Shown here in pieces: positions 8,726 through 18,481 of a stretch of 64,000 bases of DNA (the first letter of the stretch is position 1; each line of letters begins with the position of its first letter). A program made the translations under genes and the position numbers. This stretch comes from Microtetraspora sp. NBRC 16547 (GTDB lineage Bacteria > Actinomycetota > Actinomycetes > Streptosporangiales > Streptosporangiaceae): the NCBI RefSeq assembly GCF_030268965.1, contig NZ_BSSE01000013.1, positions 67,642 through 131,641 of the forward strand, in the 5' to 3' direction. The notes under the pieces were generated by a model, which searched no databases, was not told where the DNA came from, and worked only from the letters and a program-made list of their open reading frames with translations.

Positions 8726-9292
8726 TCACGCCGACATGCCCCCGGGGTGGTGACCGTTGAGACGGGCGCAGATATGCCCTTCAGGCTCGAGGGGCTGCCC
8801 GCACAGCGGGCACGGCGGGCGGCCGGCGGCGACGAGGTCGAGTGCCCGGCGGCTGAAGGCGCGGGCGGCGGCGGGGCTGATCCGCACCCGCAGGACCGCC
8901 GGCTCGATCCCGGTGGCCTCGAAGTCCTCGTCCTCCTCCTCGGCTGCCGTGGCCTCCTGCGCCTCGATGATCACTTGTGAGGTCTCGGGGTCCCACGCGA
9001 GCGCCATGGTGCCGACCCGGAACTCCTCGTCGATCGGCAGGTCCAGCGGGGCGTCGTCGGCGAGTTCGGCCGGCGCGGTGGCCGGGACGGGCGCGCGGCC
9101 GCCGGTACGGCGCAGCACCTCGTCGAGCAGTTCGTCGAGCCGGTCGGCGAGCACGGCGACCTGGAACTTCTCGAGCGCGACGGTGGTGACCCTGCCCTGA
9201 CCCCGGGCCTGCAGGAAGAAGGCCCGTGCTCCCGGTTGCCCAACGGCACCGGCCACGAACCTGTCAGGCGGATCGTAGTCGAAGACCGGCAT
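8726..9292 (-). CDS. DUF3090-family protein with C-terminal zinc ribbon
   Basis: A 188-residue protein of the DUF3090 family, found almost only in Actinobacteria. It starts MPVFDYDPPDRF, has an acidic middle (EEEDEDFE) and ends with a likely zinc-binding knuckle (CPLCGQPL, then HIC about ten residues later). It lacks recognisable catalytic motifs, so it may be an adaptor or a substrate of the adjacent kinase-like protein. It lies 9 nt after the phosphomutase-like gene and 70 nt before the kinase-like gene, all on one strand. This is the least understood member of the trio. Confidence 0.88.
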   Translation of the reverse strand: MPVFDYDPPDRFVAGAVGQPGARAFFLQARGQGRVTTVALEKFQVAVLADRLDELLDEVLRRTGGRAPVPATAPAELADDAPLDLPIDEEFRVGTMALAWDPETSQVIIEAQEATAAEEEDEDFEATGIEPAVLRVRISPAAARAFSRRALDLVAAGRPPCPLCGQPLEPEGHICARLNGHHPGGMSA

Positions 9293-9301
9293 AACCCGAC
9301 C

Positions 9302-10009
9302 TTACGTGGTCCCGGGTCCGCCGCCCACGGCGGCATCGCTCCCGGTGAGGTTTTCTCCCCCGTCGTGGTTCTCCGGAACCTCGCTCGGCGGAGCCAGATC
9401 TGCCACGTCTCCGCCGACGTCGTTGAGCCTGAGCAGGAAGGGGCGCAAAGGGGTGTAGCGGATCACGGTAAGCGACGCGGGATAGGCGGTGATCCGCTGG
9501 AACTGGTCCAGGTGGAGCCCGAGCGCGTCGGCCACGATGGCCTTGATCACGTCACCGTGGGTGCAGACGGCGTAGGTCGCCTTCTCGCCCAGCCGGTCGT
9601 TCCACTCCCGCACCGCGCGCACCGCCCGGCGCTGCACCTCCGCCAGGGCCTCCCCGCCGGGGAAGACCACCGCGCTCGGGTGGGCCTGCACGACCTGCCA
9701 GAGCGGCTGGCGGACCAGGTCCTCGTAGGGCACCCCGGTCCACTCGCCGTACCCGCACTCCTCGAACCGGTCGTCGGTCGCGACCTCAAGGACGCGCTGC
9801 TGGCGGGACGCCACGGCCTGGGCGGTCTCCTGGCACCGCTCCAGCGGGCTGGACACGATCGCGTCCAGCTCCAGCGGGGCCAGCCGCGCGGCCACCGCCT
9901 CGGCCTGGGCACGACCGCGTTCGTCGAGATGGACGCCCGGCGTCCGCCCGGCCAGCGCGGAGTCCGTCATCGCGGTGAGGCCGTGCCGCAGGAGCAGGAG
10001 GGTCGTCAT
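9302..10009 (-). CDS. Histidine-phosphatase-superfamily protein, MSMEG_4193-type probable phosphomutase
   Basis: A 235-residue protein with the phosphoglycerate-mutase superfamily signature: LLLLRHG at the N-terminus supplies the phospho-accepting His, SPLERCQETA follows, and CTHGD holds the second catalytic His. It is the MSMEG_4193 type, part of the conserved actinobacterial trio with a PI-kinase-like protein and DUF3090. The context has been taken to mean a phosphomutase or phosphatase acting on the kinase product. The C-terminal tail of about 30 residues is acidic and Gly-rich and probably disordered. The ATG at 10007-10009 starts right at the motif and overlaps the uppP stop by 4 nt. Confidence 0.88.
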   Translation of the reverse strand: MTTLLLLRHGLTAMTDSALAGRTPGVHLDERGRAQAEAVAARLAPLELDAIVSSPLERCQETAQAVASRQQRVLEVATDDRFEECGYGEWTGVPYEDLVRQPLWQVVQAHPSAVVFPGGEALAEVQRRAVRAVREWNDRLGEKATYAVCTHGDVIKAIVADALGLHLDQFQRITAYPASLTVIRYTPLRPFLLRLNDVGGDVADLAPPSEVPENHDGGENLTGSDAAVGGGPGTT

Positions 10010-10824
10010 GAAGAGATCACGCCCAGCGAGAGGAGCGTGAGCAGGAAGGTGCCCGCGAAGACCCGGTAGATCACGAACACGATGGTCGAATGCTTGGCGA
10101 CGTAACGCAACAGCCAGGCGATCGAGGCGTACCCGACGACGAACGAGACGAGGGTCGCGATCGCGGTCGGCACCGGGGCCACCCCTCCCCCGTCGCCGAT
10201 GTGGCGCAGTTCGAACAGGCCGGACAGGACCACCGCGGGGACCGACAGGAGGAACGAGTAGCGCGCCGCGGCCTCGCGCGTGTAGCCGAGGAACATGGCG
10301 CCGGTCATGGTGGACCCGGACCGGGAGGCGCCGGGGATCAGGGGCAGCATCTGCCAGGCGCCGATGATCAGGCCGTCGCGCAGGCCGAGGTCGGCGACCT
10401 CCTTCTTCTTCCTGCCGATCTGGTCGGCGGTGAGCAGCAGGAGGCCGAAGAGGATGAGCATGCTCGCGTTCAGCCACAGGTTGCGCGCCGGGCCCTCGAT
10501 CGCGTCCTTGAACAGCAGGCCGGCCACACCGATCGGGACCGTCCCGAGGCCGATGTACCAGCCCATCCGCGCGTCCAGGTGACCGCGCAGGTCGGGGGTC
10601 CACAGGCTGCGCAGCCAGGTCCAGAGGATCCGTACGATGTCGCGCCAGAAATAGATCAGCACCGCGAGCATGGTGCCGAGCTGGATCACGGCGGTGAAGG
10701 CGGCGCCGGGGTCGTTCCACCCCAGCAACTTCGGCACGATCAGCAGATGCGCGGAGCTGGAGATCGGCAGGAATTCGGTGAGGCCCTGCACGATCCCGAG
10801 CACGATGGCCTGGAGAGAGTCCAC
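10006..10824 (-). CDS. uppP: Undecaprenyl-diphosphatase UppP (BacA)
   Basis: An integral membrane enzyme that removes the terminal phosphate of undecaprenyl diphosphate so the lipid carrier can be reused for peptidoglycan and other envelope glycans; it gives bacitracin tolerance. Signatures are TEFLPISSSAH near the N-terminus and PGASRSGST in the second half, with about eight hydrophobic segments. I place the start at the GTG at 10822-10824 (272 residues) because the family begins a few residues before EAIVLG or QAIVLG. A TTG 45 nt upstream would overlap the divergent reductase gene and adds no family sequence. It is the first gene of the run towards mshC. Confidence 0.93.
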   Translation of the reverse strand: MDSLQAIVLGIVQGLTEFLPISSSAHLLIVPKLLGWNDPGAAFTAVIQLGTMLAVLIYFWRDIVRILWTWLRSLWTPDLRGHLDARMGWYIGLGTVPIGVAGLLFKDAIEGPARNLWLNASMLILFGLLLLTADQIGRKKKEVADLGLRDGLIIGAWQMLPLIPGASRSGSTMTGAMFLGYTREAAARYSFLLSVPAVVLSGLFELRHIGDGGGVAPVPTAIATLVSFVVGYASIAWLLRYVAKHSTIVFVIYRVFAGTFLLTLLSLGVISS

Positions 10825-10832
10825 GATGGGCC

Positions 10833-10868
10833 AGCTTAAACGGTCCGACACGCTAATCTGGCCTGACA
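10833..10868 (+). promoter_or_regulatory. Possible leaderless promoter of the aldo/keto reductase gene
   Basis: TAATCT at 10854-10859 fits an actinobacterial -10 (TANNNT), and the ATG of the reductase follows 9 nt later at 10869, so the transcript may begin at or near the start codon. No ribosome-binding site precedes that ATG. The -35 is not clear (TTAAAC at about 10836-10841 is the best option). Confidence 0.4.
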
Positions 10869-11807
10869 ATGGATCAGCGACTTGTCGGGCGCAGCGGTCT
10901 CTCGGTGTCCCGGGTGGGGCTCGGCACGATGACCTGGGCCCGCGACACCGGGGCTGAGGAGGCGACCGCTCAGCTCACCGCGTTCGTCGACGCAGGGGGC
11001 ACGCTGATCGACACGGCCGACGTCTACGGGGGCGGCGACGCCGAGCTCCTGATCGGCCGGCTGCTGCGGGACGTGGTGCGCCGCGACGACCTCGTCATCG
11101 CGACCAAGGCCGTGCTGACGGCCGACGGCGGCCGCGACGCGTCCCGGCGGCACCTCATCCGCGCCCTGGACGCCTCCCTGTCGCGGCTGGGGCTGGACGA
11201 TGTGGACCTCTGGCAGCTCCACGCCTTCGACCCCGACGTTCCCCTTGAGGAGACGCTCGCCGCCGTCGATCTCGCGGTCTCCACGGGCCGTACGGCCTAC
11301 GCCGGGGTGTGCGACTACGCGGGGTGGCAGCTCGCCGCGGCGGCGGTGTGGCAGCGTTCGGGCGACTCCCGGGCCCCCATCGTCTGCGCCCAGGCGGAGT
11401 ACTCCCTGCTCGCCAGGGAGCCCGAGCAGGAGCTGCTCCCGGCCGCCGGGCACGTCGGCGCGGGCTTCCTCGCGTGGTCGCCGCTGGGCCGGGGCGTGCT
11501 GACGGGCAAGTACCGCACCGGCATCCCCGCGGACTCCCGCGCCGCGACGCCGCACTTCGCCGAGTTCGTCACGCCGTACCTCGACGAGCGCTGCCGCAGG
11601 ATCGTGGAGTCGGTGGCGACGGCGGCCGACGGCCTCGGCGTGTCGCCGCTCGCGGTGGCCCTCTCCTGGGTCCGCGACCGGCCGGGCGTGTCGTCCGCCG
11701 TCGTCGGCGCGCGCACGCACGCGCAGCTCCTCGGTGTCCTCCAGGCCGAGAAGCTCACCCTCCCGTGGGAGATCCGCGAAGCCCTGGACGACGTCTCCGA
11801 CTCCTGA
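10869..11807 (+). CDS. Aldo/keto reductase
   Basis: A 312-residue NADPH-type aldo/keto reductase with a TIM barrel. The catalytic tetrad is visible as Asp in DTAD, Tyr in DVYGGG, Lys in ATKAVL and His in WQLHAFD. The cofactor-binding C-terminal part has SAVVGARTHAQL. It resembles the general-stress or YajO/Tas group, which reduces aldehydes and ketones of broad range, so no physiological substrate can be given. It lies divergently from uppP. The ATG at 10869 is the only sensible start and may be leaderless. Confidence 0.9.
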   Translation: MDQRLVGRSGLSVSRVGLGTMTWARDTGAEEATAQLTAFVDAGGTLIDTADVYGGGDAELLIGRLLRDVVRRDDLVIATKAVLTADGGRDASRRHLIRALDASLSRLGLDDVDLWQLHAFDPDVPLEETLAAVDLAVSTGRTAYAGVCDYAGWQLAAAAVWQRSGDSRAPIVCAQAEYSLLAREPEQELLPAAGHVGAGFLAWSPLGRGVLTGKYRTGIPADSRAATPHFAEFVTPYLDERCRRIVESVATAADGLGVSPLAVALSWVRDRPGVSSAVVGARTHAQLLGVLQAEKLTLPWEIREALDDVSDS

Positions 11808-11808
11808 G

Positions 11809-11833
11809 GCGGCCTGCTCCCGGCTGAGGCCGC
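11809..11833 (+). terminator. Small hairpin after the aldo/keto reductase gene
   Basis: GCGGCCT (11809-11815) pairs with AGGCCGC (11827-11833) around an 11-nt loop, starting two bases after the stop codon. No T-run follows, so it is at best a weak factor-assisted terminator. Confidence 0.35.
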
Positions 11834-12120
11834 GCGCCATGTCCCGGCCACGGGCCCGCTCAAAAACGAGAGTTCTTCTCACGTATCACGCGTCGATACC
11901 GAATCGCAACTTTCGGCGAAAAATCCGGGCGCATGGGAAAAGAGTGGGTGCCGTAGGGAGTGTCCGGCACATGCCGCTCATCACGTTCGCGAGCCCGGGT
12001 CGCCGCCCGCCAGTACGGCGTGGCGAGGCGTCGCTCCGGTCCGCGCGCGGCGGGGCGGGAGTCGCCGGACACGACCGACGCGCGGGCAACGACGATTCCG
12101 GGTTTTGGGAAGGGGAGCAT
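11834..12120. other. Gene-free stretch upstream of the repeat protein
   Basis: I see no supportable gene. About 11862-11935 is AT-rich for this genome and is the likely promoter area of the gene starting at 12121. A GGAAGGGGAG ribosome-binding site lies at about 12108-12117. I looked for a cyclic-di-AMP riboswitch, which often precedes cell-wall genes in this phylum, and could not align its conserved core. Confidence 0.5.
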
Positions 12121-13386
12121 ATGGAGATCGGACGTCATACGTCTGCGATCTCTGCCGGCGCGCTGGCGGTGGCCCTCAGCGTGGGAGTCCCCCTGCTGGC
12201 GGCCGAGCCGGCGCAGGCGGCCGACTGCACGGGGGGCGGGCTGCTGTCCGGCGTGACCAACGGCCTGTGCTCGGTGGTCAACGGCGTGACCGGCACGCTG
12301 GACACCGCGACCGGCGGGGCCACGTCAGGGCTCAGCGGCGTGGTCGACAACACGGTCGGCGGGCTGACCGGAACGGTGAACGGCACGGTCAACGGCCTGA
12401 CCGGCACGCTCGGCAAGACGGTGAGCGGCGTGACCGGAACGGTCGGCGGGCTCACCGGCCCTCTCAACGGCACGGTCAGGGGGCTGACCGGCACCCTGGG
12501 TGACACGGTCGGCGGGCTGACCAACACCCTGGGCGACACGGTCGGCGGAGTGACCAACACTCTCGGCGGCACCGTCAAAGGTGTCGGCGACACGCTCGGC
12601 GACCCGGTCAAGGGTGTCGGCGACACGCTCGGCGGCACGGTCCAGGGCGTCGGGGACACGCTCGGCGGCACCGTCAAGGGCGTCGGGGACACAGTGAACG
12701 GCGCGGTCACGGGTGTTGGCGACACGCTCGGCGGCACCGTCAAGGGCGTCGGGGACACAGTGAACAACACAGTGGACAACACCGTGAACGGCGCCGGCGG
12801 CACGGGATCGCCCGGAGGCGCCGTCGGAGGCGCCGTCGGGGGCGCCGTCGGGGGCGCGGTGAACGGCGCGGTGAACGGCGCGGTCAACCTGACGGACGGG
12901 CTGGCGCAGACCGTCGGGGGCGCGTGTCTCCCCGTGGTCGGGAGCACGCGCTGCGATCCCTCCGAGGGCAGGGCGACTAAGCCGTCCGGCGGCGAGGAGA
13001 GCCGGCCTGGCACGGTCCAGGGCGAGGCGAGGGACGGCACCCTCCCGATCGAGCCCACCCGGCCGCCGGAGAACCGGCCGAACTTCATCGACGGCAAGCC
13101 CATCCGTCCGGCGGATCTGTCCATAAACCCGGACGACATGGGCATTCCGCTGCTCTGGCCGGGGCAGTACGTCCCGGGCCTCGCCACTCACATGAAGGGT
13201 GAGGCGATCGGGGGGCACCGCCCGTACGACGGGATGGAGACGGCGCTGACCGCGGCGCTGCTGCTGTCGGCCGTGCTCGCCACCCGTGTGGTGTCGGCGC
13301 GCCGCGCCCGCGCGAACCTGCCGGAGTCGATGCCGTTCGAAGGAATACGGCTCACCGGGTCTCCCGGTCGCCACCGCATCGCCTGA
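12121..13386 (+). CDS. Secreted, membrane-anchored protein with tandem 11-residue repeats
   Basis: A 421-residue protein I do not recognise. A signal peptide covers about residues 1-34 (hydrophobic core, then AEPAQAA). Residues 75-224 consist of about fourteen 11-residue units of the form [LV]-G-x-T-V-x-G-[LV]-[TG]-x-T, the later ones almost identical (GTVKGVGDTLG type). A Gly-Ala-Val tract follows (about 232-254), then four prolines-rich turns and a linker. A hydrophobic helix near 370-386 followed by SARRARAN would anchor it with the C-terminus inside. Cysteines at 36, 50, 269 and 278 could form disulfides flanking the repeats. There is no LPxTG sorting signal. The ATG at 12121 has a strong ribosome-binding site. 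A cell-surface or aerial-structure role is inference. Confidence 0.75.
   Translation: MEIGRHTSAISAGALAVALSVGVPLLAAEPAQAADCTGGGLLSGVTNGLCSVVNGVTGTLDTATGGATSGLSGVVDNTVGGLTGTVNGTVNGLTGTLGKTVSGVTGTVGGLTGPLNGTVRGLTGTLGDTVGGLTNTLGDTVGGVTNTLGGTVKGVGDTLGDPVKGVGDTLGGTVQGVGDTLGGTVKGVGDTVNGAVTGVGDTLGGTVKGVGDTVNNTVDNTVNGAGGTGSPGGAVGGAVGGAVGGAVNGAVNGAVNLTDGLAQTVGGACLPVVGSTRCDPSEGRATKPSGGEESRPGTVQGEARDGTLPIEPTRPPENRPNFIDGKPIRPADLSINPDDMGIPLLWPGQYVPGLATHMKGEAIGGHRPYDGMETALTAALLLSAVLATRVVSARRARANLPESMPFEGIRLTGSPGRHRIA
12340..12793 (+). repeat. 33-bp tandem repeats coding the 11-residue units
   Basis: The gene body holds about fourteen in-frame 33-bp units, diverged at the 5' end and nearly identical from about 12560 to 12770, which suggests recent expansion by unequal recombination at that end. 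Confidence 0.8.
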
Positions 13387-13390
13387 CGCG

Positions 13391-13428
13391 ACGGGCCGAA
13401 GCACACGGGCCGAAGCACACGGGCCGAG
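13391..13428. repeat. 14-bp direct repeats just after the repeat-protein gene
   Basis: Two perfect copies of a 14-bp unit (ACGGGCCGAAGCAC at 13391-13404 and 13405-13418) are followed by a partial third copy. They lie in the convergent gap before the terminator hairpin. Function unknown. Confidence 0.75.
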
Positions 13429-13467
13429 GCGCGGCTCTGGGCGTGATGTGGGCACCGGCGGCCGACG

Positions 13468-13496
13468 GCGCCGCCGCACGATGAGTGCGGCGGCGC
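13468..13496. terminator. Perfect 12-bp hairpin between convergent genes
   Basis: GCGCCGCCGCAC (13468-13479) and GTGCGGCGGCGC (13485-13496) pair perfectly around a 5-nt loop. The hairpin lies between the repeat-protein gene and the fabI stop and could terminate both directions. There is no T-run, which is usual in this phylum. Confidence 0.65.
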
Positions 13497-13527
13497 GGCC
13501 GGGCGCGATGGCACGGGGCGGGGCGGG

Positions 13528-14292
13528 TCAGGCCCCCATGGCGTGCACGCCGCCGTCGACGTGCACGATCTCCCCGGTGGTGGCGGGGAACCAGTCGGAC
13601 ATCAGGGCGAGGCAGGCCCGGGCCGCCGGCTCGGTGTCGGTCAGGTCCCAGCCGAGGGGCGCCTTGTCCGGCCAGCTCTCCTCGAACTCCGAGAAGCCCG
13701 GGATGCTCTTGGCGGCCATGGTGCGCAGCGGCCCGGCGGCGACCAGGTTGACCCGGATGCCGTGCTTGCCGAGATCCCGCGCGAGGTAGCGGGAGCAGGA
13801 CTCCAGGCCGGCCTTGGCCACGCCCATCCAGTCGTAGACGGGCCAGGCCTTGGTGGCGTCGAAGTCGAGGCCGACGATCGCGCCGCCGTCCTTCATCAGC
13901 GGAAGGCACGCGACGGCGAGCGACTTGAAGGAGTAAGTGGAGACGTGGACGGCGGTCGCCACGTCCTCCCAGCTGGTGTTGAGGAAGTTGCCGCCCAGGC
14001 ACGTCTGCGGGGCGAAGCCGATGGAGTGGACGACGCCGTCCAGCCCGCCCAGGTGCTCACCGACGCGGTCGGCGAGCGTGTCGAGGTGCTCGGTGTTCTG
14101 CACGTCCAGCTCGATCACCGGCGGCGGCTCGGGCAGCCGCTTGGCGATGCGCTCGACCAGGCTGAGGCGGCCGAAGCCGGTCAGCACGACGCTCGCGCCC
14201 TCCTCCTGCGCGAGTTTCGCCACGCTGAAGGCGATCGAGGAGTCGGTGAGGACGCCGGTGACCAGCAGCCGCTTTCCGTCCAGCAGACCCAT
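13528..14292 (-). CDS. fabI: Enoyl-[acyl-carrier-protein] reductase (NADH), InhA-like FabI
   Basis: Catalyses the last reduction of each fatty-acid elongation cycle (trans-2-enoyl-ACP to acyl-ACP, with NADH). The 254-residue protein has the divergent SDR nucleotide loop with TDSSIAF (16-22), and catalytic Tyr153 and Lys160 in YDWMGVAK. The GLDFDATKAWPVYDWMGVAK stretch closely follows mycobacterial InhA rather than E. coli FabI. It lies 80 nt after fabG on the same strand, the same order as mycobacterial mabA-inhA. By analogy with InhA it would be the target of triclosan-type inhibitors; isoniazid sensitivity depends on other genes and cannot be inferred. Confidence 0.93.
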   Translation of the reverse strand: MGLLDGKRLLVTGVLTDSSIAFSVAKLAQEEGASVVLTGFGRLSLVERIAKRLPEPPPVIELDVQNTEHLDTLADRVGEHLGGLDGVVHSIGFAPQTCLGGNFLNTSWEDVATAVHVSTYSFKSLAVACLPLMKDGGAIVGLDFDATKAWPVYDWMGVAKAGLESCSRYLARDLGKHGIRVNLVAAGPLRTMAAKSIPGFSEFEESWPDKAPLGWDLTDTEPAARACLALMSDWFPATTGEIVHVDGGVHAMGA

Positions 14293-14372
14293 GTGTCAGC
14301 TCCAGTTCCCGGTGGCCCGCGGCCACTCGTTCTCGTCCGTGCCGGAATGCCTTCCGGGGTGCTTCCAGGAGG

Positions 14373-15077
14373 TCAGTGGCCCATTCCGAGGCCGCCGTCC
14401 ACGGGGATGACGGCGCCGGTGACGTAGGAGGCGTCGTCGCTCGCCAGGAACCTGACGACCTTCGCGATCTCGTCCGCGCTCGCCTGGCGGCCGAGCGGGA
14501 TGCTCTTGCGGATCGCCTCCTGCTGGGCCTCGTCGAGCACGGCGGTCATGTCGGTCTCGACGAACCCGGGCGCGACGACGTTGACCGTGATGCCGCGCGA
14601 GGCCAGCTCCCTGGCCAGCGACCGGCCGAAGCCGATCAGCCCGGCCTTGGAGGCAGCGTAGTTGGTCTGGCCGGCCGACCCCAGCATGGCGACGACCGAG
14701 GAGATCAGCACGATCCGGCCGCGCTTGAGCCGCAGCATCGGCCGCACCGCCCGCTTGGCGACGCGGTACGCGCCGGTGAGGTTGGTGTCGATGACGTCGG
14801 TGAAGGCCTCTTCCTTCATCAACGGCAGCAGCGTGTCCTTGGTGATGCCGGCGTTGGCGACCACGACCTCGACCGGGCCGTGCTCGGCCTCGGCCTTCTC
14901 GAAGGCGGCGTCCACGTCCGCCGTGTTGGTCACGTCGCAGCGGACGCCGAACAGCCCCTGCGGGGGCTCTCCCGAGCGGTAGGTGACGGCGACGGCGTCG
15001 CCGGCCGCGGCGAGCTCACGGGCGATGGCGAGACCGATACCGCGGTTGCCGCCGGTGACGAGAACAGAACGAGCCAT
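14373..15077 (-). CDS. fabG: 3-oxoacyl-[acyl-carrier-protein] reductase, MabA-like FabG
   Basis: Performs the NADPH-dependent first reduction of the elongation cycle. The 234-residue SDR protein shows the cofactor loop TGGNRGIG (8-15), the NAG motif (75-77), Ser127, and Tyr140-x3-Lys144 in YAASK. It ends in the typical DGGLGMGH. The ATG at 15075-15077 gives the canonical MARSVLVTGG start; an in-frame ATG 51 nt upstream adds only unrelated residues. It precedes fabI in an apparent two-gene unit and is divergent from tldD. Confidence 0.95.
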   Translation of the reverse strand: MARSVLVTGGNRGIGLAIARELAAAGDAVAVTYRSGEPPQGLFGVRCDVTNTADVDAAFEKAEAEHGPVEVVVANAGITKDTLLPLMKEEAFTDVIDTNLTGAYRVAKRAVRPMLRLKRGRIVLISSVVAMLGSAGQTNYAASKAGLIGFGRSLARELASRGITVNVVAPGFVETDMTAVLDEAQQEAIRKSIPLGRQASADEIAKVVRFLASDDASYVTGAVIPVDGGLGMGH

Positions 15078-15141
15078 GTACGGGACGCTATCGGCTACCG
15101 CCCGGTAATCCTCTTGTCCGCTGGGCACAAGATCACAGGGT

Positions 15142-15154
15142 TAGGATCGTGGAC
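15142..15154 (+). promoter_or_regulatory. Probable -10 of a leaderless tldD transcript
   Basis: TAGGAT at 15142-15147 is followed seven bases later by the ATG at 15155, the spacing expected when transcription starts at the start codon. This supports the ATG at 15155 over the GTG at 15149. Confidence 0.45.
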
Positions 15155-16644
<1,490 letters not shown>

Positions 16645-16648
<4 letters not shown>

Positions 16649-18027
16649 GCGAGCGCATGAGCACTCCCCAGGAGACGGTCGAGCGGGCGCTCTCGCTCAG
16701 CCGGGCCGACGACTGCGTCGTGATCGTGGACGAGGGATCCTCGGCGAACCTGCGTTTCGCGGGCAACACGCTCACCACCAACGGGGTCGCGCGGTCCTCG
16801 CAGCTGACCGTGATCTCGATCGTGGGGCAGAGCTCGGGCGTGGTGTCCCGCGCCGCGGTACGGCCGGACCAGCTCGCCGACGTGGTGGCCGCGGCCGACC
16901 AGGCCGCCAGGGACGCCCAGCCGTCCGAGGACGCCCGGCCGCTCGCCGCCGGCGCCTCGACCGGTGACTGGGACCGCGGCGTCGAGCCCACCACCATCGA
17001 CGTCTTCCGGGACTTCGCGCCCGCCCTGGGCGAGTCGTTCGCGGCGGCCGAGGCCTCCGGCCGGAGGCTGTACGGCTTCGCCGAGCACATCCTGACCTCC
17101 TCCTTCGTCGGGACGTCGTCCGGGCTCCGTGCCCGCCACGACCAGCCGACCGGGCGGCTGGAGCTCAACGCGAAGTCGCGGGACATGTCCCGGTCCGCGT
17201 GGACGGGCGTGGCGACCCGCGACTTCGCGGACGTGGACGTGGCCGCGCTCGACGCCACGCTCGCGCGGCGGCTTGACTGGGCCAAGCGCCGCGTCGACCT
17301 CCCGGCCGGGCGCTACGAGACGATCCTGCCGCCGACCGCGGTCTCCGACCTGATGATCTACCTCTACTGGTCGGCGGGGGCGAGGGACGCGGCCGACGGC
17401 CGTACGGTCTTCTCCAAGCCGGGCGGCGGCACGCGCATCGGGGAGCGCCTCTCGGACGTGCCTGTGCGGCTGTACAGCGACCCGGCGCACCCGGGCATCG
17501 AGTGCGCGCCGTTCGTCGTGGCGCACGCCTCCAGCCGGGAGCAGTCGGTCTTCGACAACGGCCTGGCCCTCGACGCGACCGACTGGATCTCCGGCGGGAC
17601 GCTGGCCAACCTGGTGCAGACCCGGCACTCCGCCGAGCTGACCGGCCTCGCGGTCACCCCGCAGATCGACAATCTGATCATGACCAGCCCGGACGGCGGC
17701 CGCTCCCTGGAGGAGATGATCGCCGGCACCGAGCGCGGGCTGCTGCTCACCTGCCTGTGGTACATCCGCGAGGTGGATCCGCAGTCGCTGCTGCTCACCG
17801 GCCTCACCAGGGACGGCGTCTATCTCGTCGAGAACGGCGAGGTCGTCGGGGAGGTCAACAACTTCCGGTTCAACGAGTCACCGGTCGATCTGCTGGGCCG
17901 GCTCACCGAGGTCGGGCGGAGCGAGCAGACGCTGCCGCGCGAGTGGAACGACTACTTCACCCGCACCGTCATGCCCGCGATCCGGGTGCCCGACTTCAAC
18001 ATGTCCACGGTCAGCCAGGCGAACTGA
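16645..18027 (+). CDS. tldE: TldE/PmbA-family partner subunit
   Basis: A 460-residue member of the TldE (PmbA) family, the non-catalytic partner that completes the active-site cleft of the TldD/E heterodimer. It lacks the HExxxH motif. It shares the family layout, including an N-terminal SANLRFAGN segment, [12 protein letters not shown] and a C-terminal [11 protein letters not shown]. The start is GTG inside a GTGA overlap with tldD and has GGAGGG a suitable distance upstream. The pair ends at a strong hairpin at 18080-18132. Confidence 0.92.
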
Positions 18028-18079
18028 CCTCCGGGCCGCCGGTCTTGCTTGACCTCGCGGCCCGGCTCTTCGCTCCGCG

Positions 18080-18132
18080 CCCGCCCGGGCCGGTGCGGCC
18101 GTCTCCACGACGACCGCACCGGCCCGGGCGGG
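18080..18132. terminator. Perfect 19-bp hairpin, bidirectional terminator
   Basis: Bases 18080-18098 and 18114-18132 are perfectly complementary (19 bp, all but two pairs G-C) around a 15-nt loop. It sits between the convergent tldE and dodecin genes. There is no T-run. The length makes it one of the strongest hairpins in the window. Confidence 0.75.
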
Positions 18133-18193
18133 CTCATGCGTTCTCGGGTGCTTTCGCGGCTCAGGCGGGCCCAGGTACCGAGACGGGGTGGTG

Positions 18194-18406
18194 TCAGGCG
18201 TCCTCCAGGCGGAAGCCGACCTTGAGCCCGACCTGGATGTAGGCGACCTGCCCGTCCTCGACACGGCCGCGGACCTCGATCACCTCGAACCAGTCCAGGT
18301 GCCGCAGGGTCTCCGCGGCCCGGTGGATGCCGTTGCGGATGGCCTGGTCGACGCTCTCCCCCGAAGTGCCGACTATTTCGGTCACCCGATAGGTTCGATC
18401 CGACAT
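18194..18406 (-). CDS. Dodecin-family flavin-binding protein
   Basis: A 70-residue dodecin, a small protein that assembles into hollow dodecamers that bind and store FMN or other flavins, and also CoA in some actinobacterial members. The sequence follows the family from YRVTEIVGTS through AIRNGIHRAAETLRHLDWFEV, with the flavin-stacking Trp in that segment, to the final strand YIQVGLKVGF. The ATG at 18404-18406 is preceded by GGGAGGAC, an ideal ribosome-binding site; a longer upstream frame has no family sequence. It is transcribed divergently from the DUF3099 gene. Confidence 0.95.
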   Translation of the reverse strand: MSDRTYRVTEIVGTSGESVDQAIRNGIHRAAETLRHLDWFEVIEVRGRVEDGQVAYIQVGLKVGFRLEDA

Positions 18407-18481
18407 GACGTCCTCCCTCTCGCTCGGACTCATGCTCGTATCGCTACGGCGCTTTCGCGCCCCCACCATGCGGGGTCTACC

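Noticed and set aside
11834-12120. A cyclic-di-AMP riboswitch
   Set aside because: The gene type and gap length suggested it, but the conserved core sequence is not found.
11860-12138. A minus-strand 92-codon frame upstream of the repeat protein
   Set aside because: It overlaps the ribosome-binding site and start of the real gene, has no SD and no protein-like pattern.
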